Shown one piece after another: positions 17,652 to 24,362 of a DNA stretch of 64,000 bases; within the stretch, counting starts at the first letter, position 1; every line of letters starts with the position of its first letter. Source of the DNA: Streptomyces nigrescens (lineage in GTDB: Bacteria; Actinomycetota; Actinomycetes; Streptomycetales; Streptomycetaceae). Position numbers and translations under genes: made by a program. The stretch covers positions 124,001-188,000 of the forward strand of contig AP026073.1 in the NCBI GenBank assembly GCA_024349765.1. The letters are read 5' to 3'. The notes beneath the pieces are model-generated. The model worked only from the letters and a program-made list of their open reading frames with translations. It did no database searches and had not been told where the DNA came from.

Positions 17652-17700
17652 CCGGCAGCCGAAGGCGTGGCCTCGGTCGGGCCGCCCGTACTCTGGAGGG

Positions 17701-17907
17701 GTGAGCACCACCCCTGATTTCGAGCCGGACGCCGAGCCCCAGGCCGATCCTGCCCCCAAGTCCGCCGCGGCGCTGATCTTCGACGACCCGCTGAACCAGA
17801 AGTCCTCGGACGACACCGACAGGGGCTGGGGCGAACGGCCGGCCGGTGGAGACAGCGCCACCGACCTCGCCCGTTTCCTCGACGAGAAGCCACCGCACCA
17901 CCTCTGA
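17701..17907 (+). CDS. Small conserved acidic protein
   Basis: 68-aa hypothetical protein with the core ALIFDDPLNQKSSDDTD, then GWGERP and LARFLDEKPPHHL. I recall near-identical small proteins next to mscL in other Streptomyces, but no function. A TACTCT hexamer ends six bases before the GTG, a spacing expected for a leaderless transcript; GGAGG is only one base from the start. Encoded on the opposite strand from mscL, the two 3' ends facing each other across a repeat-rich gap. Confidence 0.75.
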   Translation: MSTTPDFEPDAEPQADPAPKSAAALIFDDPLNQKSSDDTDRGWGERPAGGDSATDLARFLDEKPPHHL

Positions 17908-17949
17908 GGTCCCCGGAATCCCGGGGGCCTCGGCGTCTCGCGGGCCCGG

Positions 17950-18018
17950 AGATTTCGGAAATCCCGTAGATCCCGTAGATCCCGTCGATCTCGGAGATCG
18001 CGGAGATCGCGGAGATTT
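17950..18018. repeat. 9-bp repeats with mirrored dyad, between converging genes
   Basis: Runs of CCCGTAGAT then CGGAGATCG, flanked by GGAGATTTC-type ends; GATCTCGGAGATC at the centre is self-complementary. It may fold and end transcription of both the small acidic gene and mscL. Confidence 0.6.
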
Positions 18019-18054
18019 CTGGGGCGGCCGCCGGGCGCGGCCGCCTCCGTCCTG

Positions 18055-18567
18055 CTAGTCCTGCCAGCCCTGCGTCTTCTGCGTGCCGATCGTGCCGGAG
18101 GTGGAGAAGGGCACGGCGGGAGAGTCGGCCCGCTGGGCGACGAGGGCGTCGCGGATCTCGGTGAGCAGCTCGACCTCGGTCGGGGCCAGCGGGGTGTCGT
18201 CGACCGGCTTCCTGGCCGCCTGGCGCTCCTTCCACTTGTTCATCGGAAGGATCATGAGGAAGTAGACGACCCCGGCGGTGATCAGGAAGGTCAGCGCGGA
18301 ACTGAGCACCGAGCCCCAGAGGATGTAGATCCCGTCGGTGAACGCGCCCGTCTTCTTGTCCGTGTGGCAGGTGGTGAGGCACGCCTTGTAGTTGTCGAGG
18401 TTCTGCGAACCCAGGGCGCCGACGATCGGGTTGATCACGCCCTTGACCACGGCGTTGACGATGTTGGTGAACGCAGCACCGACAACGACCGCGACCGCGA
18501 GTTCGATGACGTTGCCCCGCATCAGGAAATCCTTGAATCCCTGCAGGACGCCCTTGCTCTCGCTCAC
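18055..18567 (-). CDS. mscL: Large-conductance mechanosensitive channel
   Basis: Releases solutes on hypo-osmotic shock. The product (170 aa) begins with the MscL-type segment GFKDFLMRGNVIELAVAVVVG (landmark RGNVIELAVAVVVG), a periplasmic loop with two Cys (KACLTTC), a second membrane helix LTFLITAGVVYFLMILP and a charged C-terminal helix. The loop cysteines are not typical of E. coli MscL. GTG 18567 is chosen, with AGG a few bases upstream and the family-like N-terminus SESKGVLQGF. Length is slightly above the E. coli protein, as usual in actinobacteria. Confidence 0.93.
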   Translation of the reverse strand: MSESKGVLQGFKDFLMRGNVIELAVAVVVGAAFTNIVNAVVKGVINPIVGALGSQNLDNYKACLTTCHTDKKTGAFTDGIYILWGSVLSSALTFLITAGVVYFLMILPMNKWKERQAARKPVDDTPLAPTEVELLTEIRDALVAQRADSPAVPFSTSGTIGTQKTQGWQD

Positions 18568-18891
18568 CTGACAGCCTCTTTCCACGCTCACGACGTTCAC
18601 CACGGACGGTGCACGAACAATCAGCACCGCAACTTACGGCAGGGCACGGCGGAGATGTCCAGTCGGGCAACACCGACCAGCGATCGAACCGGCGATCACA
18701 CCAGCGATCGGCCGGTGCGTCGGTGCGGGTCCGGCGGATGGGTTTCGTGCGGCGGACCGGTCCGACGGCCCCGGTGAGAGCGGCGCGCCACCGTGGGCGC
18801 GACCGGCCCCGGTCCCCCGCGGCAGGTGCCCCGCCACTCGCAGCAGTCTCCCGGGCGGTGTGCGGAGAAGCCACTCGATCTTGCCGCACGG
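18568..18891. other. Upstream region of mscL, no gene seen
   Basis: About 320 bp holding the mscL leader and three spaced GCGATC-type repeats (about 18675-18712). Open frames here are short and have no clear start site. Confidence 0.45.
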
Positions 18892-19269
18892 CTACCGCCC
18901 TCCCAGGGCCGCCGCCGACGGGCAGCCCGTCGGGGGTAAGGCTCGTACGGCCCCGTACGAGGCCGCTCCGGCCAGTGCTGCGGCGGCCATCGCGAGCCCG
19001 GAGATCAGCATCCGGCGCGGCCCGGCCCGCCCCCACCCGCGTCTGCCGCCGCCGGCTCGTACCGGTGGAAAGTGGGGCACTTCACACCGTGGGGGAGTGG
19101 GGAGGGGCGGCGACGAGAGATCGGGCGCGAGATCGGGCGCGAGATCGGGTGCGAGAGCAGACGGGAGATCGGACGAGGGACCAGGGGAGGGAGCGGGGGA
19201 GGGCGAGGCGAGGGGCGTGGGTGGGGTGTACGACGTGGTGGTCAGCGGGGTGTACGGCGTCGTGGGCAT
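18892..19269 (-). CDS. Pro-rich, single-TM hypothetical protein (possible SAF-domain remnant)
   Basis: 125-aa frame beginning MPTTPYTPLTTTSYTPPTP, Pro/Ser/Ala/Asp-rich to about residue 70 (LAPDLAPDLAPDL repeat), then an Arg-rich stretch and one hydrophobic segment MLISGLAMAAAALAGAASYG, ending soon after. In other Streptomyces I recall a longer SAF/CpaB-like protein between mtnP and mscL whose N-terminus looks like this (Arg-rich, one hydrophobic helix). If so this is a truncated remnant lacking the SAF domain. Weak ribosome-binding site. Treat as tentative. Confidence 0.4.
   Translation of the reverse strand: MPTTPYTPLTTTSYTPPTPLASPSPAPSPGPSSDLPSALAPDLAPDLAPDLSSPPLPTPPRCEVPHFPPVRAGGGRRGWGRAGPRRMLISGLAMAAAALAGAASYGAVRALPPTGCPSAAALGGR
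19108..19150. repeat. 12-bp tandem repeat GAGATCGGGCGC
   Basis: About three copies within the Pro-rich hypothetical gene, encoding its repeated Ala-Pro-Asp-Leu. Confidence 0.7.
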
Positions 19270-19377
19270 GGTGGCACCGCCTGGGTGAGGGGCTCGTCGG
19301 CGACCAGGCGGTCGGACGGGCCTCGGTGGAATCGGCGAGCACCACCGTGCCGTATCCCGCCTGCGCCCGCTGTGGCC

Positions 19378-19404
19378 TGTGGAGAAGCTCCGGGATGTGG
19401 ACAA
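19378..19404. promoter_or_regulatory. Pair of DnaA-box-like sites
   Basis: TGTGGACAA (19396-19404) is the exact complement of the Streptomyces DnaA box TTGTCCACA; TGTGGAGAA (19378-19386) is one mismatch away, 18 bp apart in the same orientation. They lie in the gap downstream of the MTA phosphorylase gene. Confidence 0.4.
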
Positions 19405-19502
19405 CTTCGCCACTCGGGTGAGGGACGGGCGGGCAGGAGGGGGCGGCCCGGAGCGGGGGAGAAGCGGCGGTCCCGGGTCCGGCCCCCGGCCCGCCAGGGG
19501 CC

Positions 19503-20336
19503 TTACGGCAGTTCGATGCCCAGGTCCCAGCCCGCGTGGGCGTCGGCGCAGGGGCAGGCGCGGTCGGTGGACTCGGGAAGGGCGGCGACCGCGTCGAAGA
19601 GGACCTCGCGGAGCCGGCCGACGTTCTGGGCGAAGACCTGGAGGACTTCCTCGTGGGAGACGCCGTCGCCGGTCTCGGTGCCCGCGTCCAGGTCGGTGAC
19701 CAGGGTCAACGAGGTGTAGCAGAGGCTCAGTTCGCGGGCCAGGACGGCTTCGGGGTGGCCGGTCATGCCGACCACCGACCAGCCCTGGGCGGCGTGCCAG
19801 CGGGATTCGGCGCGGGTCGAGAAGCGCGGGCCCTCGATGACGACGAGCGTGCCGCCGTCGACCGGCTCCCACGCGCGGCCGCGGGCGGCCGCGAGGGCGG
19901 CCTGGCGGCCGGCGGGGCAGTAGGGGTCGGCGAACGTCAGGTGGACGACGTTGGGGACGCTCCCTCCGGGCAGCGGCTCGCCGTCGAAGTAGGTCTGGAC
20001 GCGGGCCTTCGTGCGGTCCACGAGCTGGTCGGGGACCAGCAGCGTGCCGGGGCCGTATTCGGGGCGCAGCCCGCCCACCGCGCACGGGCCGAGGACCTGC
20101 CGTACACCGAGCGAGCGCAGCGCCCACAGGTTGGCGCGGTAGTTGATGCGGTGCGGCGGGAGTCGGTGGTCGCGGCCGTGCCGGGGGAGGAAGGCGACCT
20201 GGCGGCCGGCGATCTCGCCGAGGAACACCGAGTCGCTGGGGCGGCCGTAGGGGGTGTCGACCGTGATCTCGGTCACGTCGTCGAGGAAGGAGTAGAAGCC
20301 CGATCCACCGATTACGCCTATTTCCGCGTCAGCCAT
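19503..20336 (-). CDS. mtnP: S-methyl-5'-thioadenosine phosphorylase family
   Basis: Purine nucleoside phosphorylase family 2 enzyme that splits methylthioadenosine to adenine and methylthioribose-1-phosphate in methionine salvage. Landmarks: IGVIGGSGFYSF at the N-terminus, phosphate-site LPRHGRDHRLPPHRINYRAN (landmark RHGRDH), VVIEGPRFSTRAES, and VVGMTGHPEAVLARE around the purine-binding part. ATG 20336, 277 aa, full length. A related S-methyl-5'-thioinosine activity cannot be excluded. Followed downstream by the DnaA-box pair and the remnant gene. Confidence 0.88.
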   Translation of the reverse strand: MADAEIGVIGGSGFYSFLDDVTEITVDTPYGRPSDSVFLGEIAGRQVAFLPRHGRDHRLPPHRINYRANLWALRSLGVRQVLGPCAVGGLRPEYGPGTLLVPDQLVDRTKARVQTYFDGEPLPGGSVPNVVHLTFADPYCPAGRQAALAAARGRAWEPVDGGTLVVIEGPRFSTRAESRWHAAQGWSVVGMTGHPEAVLARELSLCYTSLTLVTDLDAGTETGDGVSHEEVLQVFAQNVGRLREVLFDAVAALPESTDRACPCADAHAGWDLGIELP

Positions 20337-20423
20337 GGCGGTCACCTTAGCGGGGCCGGCCGGCACGGGGCCCGCCGCCCCGGAAGCGGGCAAGGAGCAG
20401 CCGGCATACGGACCGGCATGCAG

Positions 20424-20455
20424 CGGGCCCCGCCGTCCGAGGACGGCGGGGCCCG
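20424..20455 (-). terminator. Strong hairpin after the fmdB-type gene
   Basis: CGGGCCCCGCCGTCC and its exact complement separated by two bases (15-bp arms), 35 bp after the stop of the FmdB-type gene. No T-run on either side. Confidence 0.75.
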
Positions 20456-20489
20456 AAGGCGTCTGTGCGGCCGGTGCCGCCGGCCGGGC

Positions 20490-20822
20490 TCAGGCCGCGG
20501 AGCTGGTGCTCGACGCGCTGCCGGAGGACGACGTGGTGGCGGTGGACGGCTTGCTGTCGGAGCTGCTCGACGAGGAGCCGGCGGAGTCCGAGGACGTCGT
20601 GTTCGACGAGGAGGAGCTCTTCGCGGGGCTGCTGCTGGACGACGAGCCGCGGCTGTCGTTGCGGTAGAAGCCGGAGCCCTTGAAGACGATGCCGACCGCG
20701 GAGAACACCTTCTTGAGGCGTCCCTGGCAGCTGGGGCACTCCGTGAGCGCGTCGTCGGTGAACTTCTGCACCGCCTCAAGGCCCTCGCCGCACGCGGTGC
20801 ACTGGTACTGGTAGGTCGGCAC
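20490..20822 (-). CDS. FmdB-type zinc ribbon protein, Ruc-like (possible redox-regulated chaperone)
   Basis: 110 aa. The N-terminal ribbon VPTYQYQCTACG followed by ECPSCQG gives two CxxC pairs for zinc. A short conserved part KKVFSAVGIVFKGSGFYRND follows, then a Ser/Thr-rich, surely disordered tail. M. tuberculosis Rv0991c (Ruc) has this architecture and acts as a redox-switched chaperone; that gene is in the HrcA heat-shock regulon. Here a CIRCE element sits just upstream, which supports the same role. GTG 20822 has GGAGGAAG upstream. Chaperone function is inferred, the domain call is firm. Confidence 0.8.
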   Translation of the reverse strand: MPTYQYQCTACGEGLEAVQKFTDDALTECPSCQGRLKKVFSAVGIVFKGSGFYRNDSRGSSSSSSPAKSSSSSNTTSSDSAGSSSSSSDSKPSTATTSSSGSASSTSSAA

Positions 20823-20833
20823 TTGACTTCCTC

Positions 20834-20860
20834 CTGGCACTCTCACTCGATGAGTGCTAA
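20834..20860. promoter_or_regulatory. CIRCE element (HrcA operator)
   Basis: Arms CTGGCACTC (20834-20842) and GAGTGCTAA (20852-20860) separated by nine bases. The CIRCE consensus is TTAGCACTC-N9-GAGTGCTAA, so one arm is 9/9 and the other 7/9. It ends 11 bases before the GTG of the FmdB-type gene, next to its ribosome-binding site. Confidence 0.85.
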
Positions 20861-21016
20861 CGACGCTCCATATTGCAGTATTCCGGCGCGTCAGTCCACT
20901 GCGACCGGGCAGACGGTGACCGACCCCACGTCCGGCGGAGGCTCGATCCGGGACGTGGAGCCGGTCCGGAACGGGCGGCTGCGGGCGTGCGCCGGCAACC
21001 GTCCGAGCCCCGTCCG

Positions 21017-22318
21017 TCAGGCGTTCGCCAGCTCCCGTTCGCGGTCCTCGGCCGCCGGGCCCGTCTCGGCGGCCGGGTCCGGCAGGTCCGGGCCGGCCAC
21101 CACGGACGAGGTGCGCGGCAGCAGGTGGCCGCGGAGGGCCAGCAGCACCACCAGGGCCAGGGCGGTGCCGGCCAGGGGGACCAGGAAGCCGCTGCTGGGG
21201 CCGAAGCGGTCGGTGAGCTGGCCGGCGGAGGTGGCGGCGACGGCCTGGCCCAGGGCGACCGCGCCGGTCAGCCAGGTGAAGGCCTCGGTGCGGGCGGCGG
21301 CCGGGACCAGGGACTCGACCAGGGTGTAGCCGGTGATCAGGGCGGGGGCGATGCACAGGCCGACGACCAGGCCGACGGCGCCCAGCAGCGGTACCGCGGT
21401 CACCGCCCACAGCGGGGTGGTGGCCAGTGCCAGCAGCCCGTAGGCGACCAGCAGCCGGCGGCGCGGGCCGACCTTCCAGGCCAGGGCGCCGCAGACGATC
21501 CCGGCGAGCATGTTGCCGCCGGCGAAGATCCCGTAGAGCAGGCCGTTGATGCCGGGCTGGCCGATGGCCTGGGTGAACGCGGTCAGCGAGACCTGCATGC
21601 CGCCGAAGACGGCACCGATGCCGAGGAACGCCACGATCAGGACGCGGACGCCGGGTACCGACAGGGCCGAGACGCGCGGCCGGTCGTCGGCCTGCGCCCG
21701 GTGGACGGGGGGCTGGGTGCGGCGCTGGGAGGCGAAGAGCAGGCCGCCGGCCAGCGTCAGCGCGGCCTCGGCGATCAGGCCGGCGGCCGGGTGGATGCCG
21801 GTGCACAGCGCGGTCGCCAGGACCGGGCCGACCACGAAGGTGAACTCGTCGGTCACCGACTCGAAGGCGGCCGCCGTCGGCATCAGCGGGCTGCCGCCGA
21901 GCCGGGACGCCCAGCGGGCCCGCACCATCGGGCCGACCTGCGGCGTCGAGGCACCCGTGGGGACGGCCACGGCGAGCAGCGCCCACAGGGGGGCGTGCGC
22001 CAGGGCCAGGACGATCAGCGTCGCGACGCCCGCGGTGTGCACGAGGATGCCGGGGATCAGCACCGCGCGCTGGCCGAAACGGTCGGCGAGCTTGCCGCTC
22101 TGCGGGGCGAACAGCGCCATCGAGACGCCGGTGGCGGCCGAGACCGCGCCGGCGGTGCCGTAGGAGCCGGTGGTGGACTGGACGAGCAGCACGATGCCGA
22201 TCGTCAGCATCGCGAACGGCTGCCGGGCCAGGAAGCCGGGAAGGAGGAAGGTCCACGCACCGGGGGTGCGCAGCAGTTGTCCGTAACCGGGACGGGATTG
22301 CTTGACCGCGGATGCCAC
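21017..22318 (-). CDS. MFS transporter (12-TM)
   Basis: 433-aa major facilitator protein with about twelve hydrophobic segments, motif-A-like GKLADRFGQRAVLIPG in the first half and GQLTDRFGPSSGFLVP in the second. The protein ends in an acidic tail. The organisation is that of sugar/drug efflux-type MFS proteins common in actinobacteria; substrate unknown. ATG 22318 begins MASAVKQSRPGYGQLLRTPG. The promoter should lie in the gap up to 22634. Confidence 0.82.
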   Translation of the reverse strand: MASAVKQSRPGYGQLLRTPGAWTFLLPGFLARQPFAMLTIGIVLLVQSTTGSYGTAGAVSAATGVSMALFAPQSGKLADRFGQRAVLIPGILVHTAGVATLIVLALAHAPLWALLAVAVPTGASTPQVGPMVRARWASRLGGSPLMPTAAAFESVTDEFTFVVGPVLATALCTGIHPAAGLIAEAALTLAGGLLFASQRRTQPPVHRAQADDRPRVSALSVPGVRVLIVAFLGIGAVFGGMQVSLTAFTQAIGQPGINGLLYGIFAGGNMLAGIVCGALAWKVGPRRRLLVAYGLLALATTPLWAVTAVPLLGAVGLVVGLCIAPALITGYTLVESLVPAAARTEAFTWLTGAVALGQAVAATSAGQLTDRFGPSSGFLVPLAGTALALVVLLALRGHLLPRTSSVVAGPDLPDPAAETGPAAEDRERELANA

Positions 22319-22634
22319 GGCCGGGCCTTTCTGCCGCCTGGTAGCGCGTCGCCCGCGAGGTCGTCACAGGTACGCGCCGAGAGCTGTCCTCTCGCGCTGG
22401 ACCGAGTGATACCGCGTGGTCCGCACCCCGAGAGGTGGCTGCAGGTGGCAGGGGACCGCGGCCGCCGAGCGGTCGCGCCAGCTCTGCATCAGGCAGAGGT
22501 GGTTCGTCGTTGTTCCTTCTTCATTGTACAGGCCCGAGCGGGTGAAGCCCTGGGATTAGCCAGTGCTTCACCTGCTTTTCCTTGGCTTTCGTGGAGATGT
22601 CCGCCACATTGCGCCCCGGCGGGCCCACGGCGGC
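22319..22634. other. Gap between antiporter 3' end and MFS start
   Basis: Holds a long dyad (22541-22572), a TACAAT hexamer on the minus strand at 22523-22528 that could be the -10 of the MFS promoter, and an 11-codon minus frame (22489-22524) that probably has no role. Confidence 0.45.
22541..22572 (-). terminator. Dyad downstream of the antiporter gene
   Basis: GGTGAAGC ... GCTTCACC arms with an inner CTGG/CCAG pair, giving a 13-bp stem with one mismatch, 62 bp beyond the antiporter stop. It could equally be an operator for the MFS gene. Confidence 0.5.
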
Positions 22635-24155
22635 TCAGCGGCGGCCGTGACCGTGCCGCCGCGGGGCGGCGCCGGTGCCCAGCCAGCCGGCCAGCTTGCC
22701 GCCCCGGGAGACCGCCTGCAGCCGGCGCTCGGCCGCGTCGCGCACCGGGTCCGTGGCGACCACCAGCAGCTCGTCGCCGCGCCGCAGCACGGTCGTCGGC
22801 GAGGGCACGAAGCTGGAGCCGTCCCGGACGACGAGGGTGACCGCGGCGCCCGCCGGCATCCGCAGCTCGCCGACCTCGACGCCGTGCATCCGGGAGGCCG
22901 GCCCGATGGACGTCGACAGCAGATGGCCGCGCAGCCGCTCCAGCGGCGCGGACTCGATGCCCAGGTCGGCGGGCTCCTCGCCGTCGCCCAGCCGGAGGTG
23001 CCGGGCGAGCCAGGGCAGGGTCGGCCCCTGGATCAGGGTGTAGACCACGACCAGGACGAAGACGACGTTGAAGACGCCCTCGCTGCCGGGGACGGAGCCC
23101 ACCATCGGGATGGTGGCCAGCACGATGGGGACCGCGCCGCGCAGGCCGGCCCAGGACAGCAGGGTCTTCTCCCGCCAGGGCACCCGGAACGGCAGCAGCG
23201 AGACGAAGACCGACGTCGGGCGGGCGACGAGGGTGAGGATCATGCCGATGACCAGGGCCGGCACCACGTCGTCGAGAAGGTTGTGCGGGGTGACCAGCAG
23301 GCCCAGCAGGACGAACATGCCGATCTGGCCGATCCAGCCGAGCCCCTCGGCGAAGCCGCGGGTGGCCGGGGCGTGCGGCAGTTTGGCGTTGCCGAGGATC
23401 ATCGCGGCCAGATAGACGGCGAGGAAGCCCGAGCCGTGCGCCAGTGCGCCGGCGGCGTAGGCGGAGACCGCGATGGCCATGACGGCGATGGGGTAGAGAC
23501 CGGAGGCCGGCAGCGCCACGTGCCGCATGCAGTAGGCGCCGAGCCAGCCGATCGCCAGGCCGACCGCGGCACCGATCGCCAGCTCCAGGGCGATCTCGCC
23601 GAGCAGGACGTACCAGTGGTCGACCTCTCGCTGGGTGGAGAAGGCGACGACCAGGATGACCACCGGGGCGTCGTTGAAGCCGGACTCCGCTTCGAGGACA
23701 CCCGTCAGCCGGGCCGGCAGCGGCACGCTGCGCAGGACGGAGAAGACCGCCGCGGCGTCCGTGGACGAGACCACGGCGCCGATCAGCAGCGCCTGCCGCC
23801 AGCCGAGTCCGGCCAGGTAGTGCGCTCCGGCCGCGGTGACCCCCACGCTCACCGCGACGCCGACCGTCGAGAGCATCGCCGCCTGGGGCAGGGCCGGCTT
23901 GATCTCTTTCCATTTGGTGCCCAGACCGCCCTCGGCGAGGATCACGACCAGCGCGGCATAGCCGAGGAGTTGGGTCAGCTCGGCGTCGTCGAAGACGACC
24001 CCGCCGAGGCCGTCCTGTCCCATGGCGATGCCTATCCCCAGGTAGATGAGCAGGCTGGGGAGCCCGCTGCGCGAGGAGAGTCGTACTGCGGCGACCGCGA
24101 TGAGCAGCACGAGCGAGCAGAGCAGCAGGAGTTGGTTGAGGTGGTCGACAGTCAG
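22635..24155 (-). CDS. CPA1-type potassium/sodium-proton antiporter with TrkA-C-like tail
   Basis: About twelve membrane segments followed by a soluble domain. Landmarks: RSGLPSLLIYLGIGIAMG, ILAEGGLGTKW, AVVSSTDAAAVFSVL and the ion-site segment LEAESGFNDAPVVILVVAF. The C-terminal part (about 400-490) resembles a TrkA-C ligand-binding module (RRGDELLVVAT). The first GTG is at 24110, but family-like LTVDHLNQLLLLCSL continues upstream to a CTG at 24155 with GAGGAAGGA a few bases before it, so I use CTG (506 aa). Cation preference is unknown; the family includes CvrA/NhaP2 K+/H+ exchangers. Divergent from the acylase gene. Confidence 0.85.
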   Translation of the reverse strand: MTVDHLNQLLLLCSLVLLIAVAAVRLSSRSGLPSLLIYLGIGIAMGQDGLGGVVFDDAELTQLLGYAALVVILAEGGLGTKWKEIKPALPQAAMLSTVGVAVSVGVTAAGAHYLAGLGWRQALLIGAVVSSTDAAAVFSVLRSVPLPARLTGVLEAESGFNDAPVVILVVAFSTQREVDHWYVLLGEIALELAIGAAVGLAIGWLGAYCMRHVALPASGLYPIAVMAIAVSAYAAGALAHGSGFLAVYLAAMILGNAKLPHAPATRGFAEGLGWIGQIGMFVLLGLLVTPHNLLDDVVPALVIGMILTLVARPTSVFVSLLPFRVPWREKTLLSWAGLRGAVPIVLATIPMVGSVPGSEGVFNVVFVLVVVYTLIQGPTLPWLARHLRLGDGEEPADLGIESAPLERLRGHLLSTSIGPASRMHGVEVGELRMPAGAAVTLVVRDGSSFVPSPTTVLRRGDELLVVATDPVRDAAERRLQAVSRGGKLAGWLGTGAAPRRHGHGRR

Positions 24156-24362
24156 GAGCTGGTCCTTCCTCGCACGGGTTCCGAAACGACGGTCCGGGGG
24201 TGGTCTTCGGGGGCTCTTTCCTTACCGTATCTAGTTACTGAGACTAACAATTTACCATTACTTGAAGGTTGGGGGTGCTGGTGGTGACTCCGCGTAGGGG
24301 TCGCCGAACCCGTGCGCCTATGGTTGCTCCAGCACTCCCACCCTGCCCCTCGAAGGACAGAG

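Noticed and set aside
22489-22524. 11-codon minus frame MKKEQRRTTSA as leader peptide of the MFS gene
   Set aside because: The likely -10 hexamer TACAAT overlaps its ATG, so the transcript would begin inside it; no attenuator structure found.
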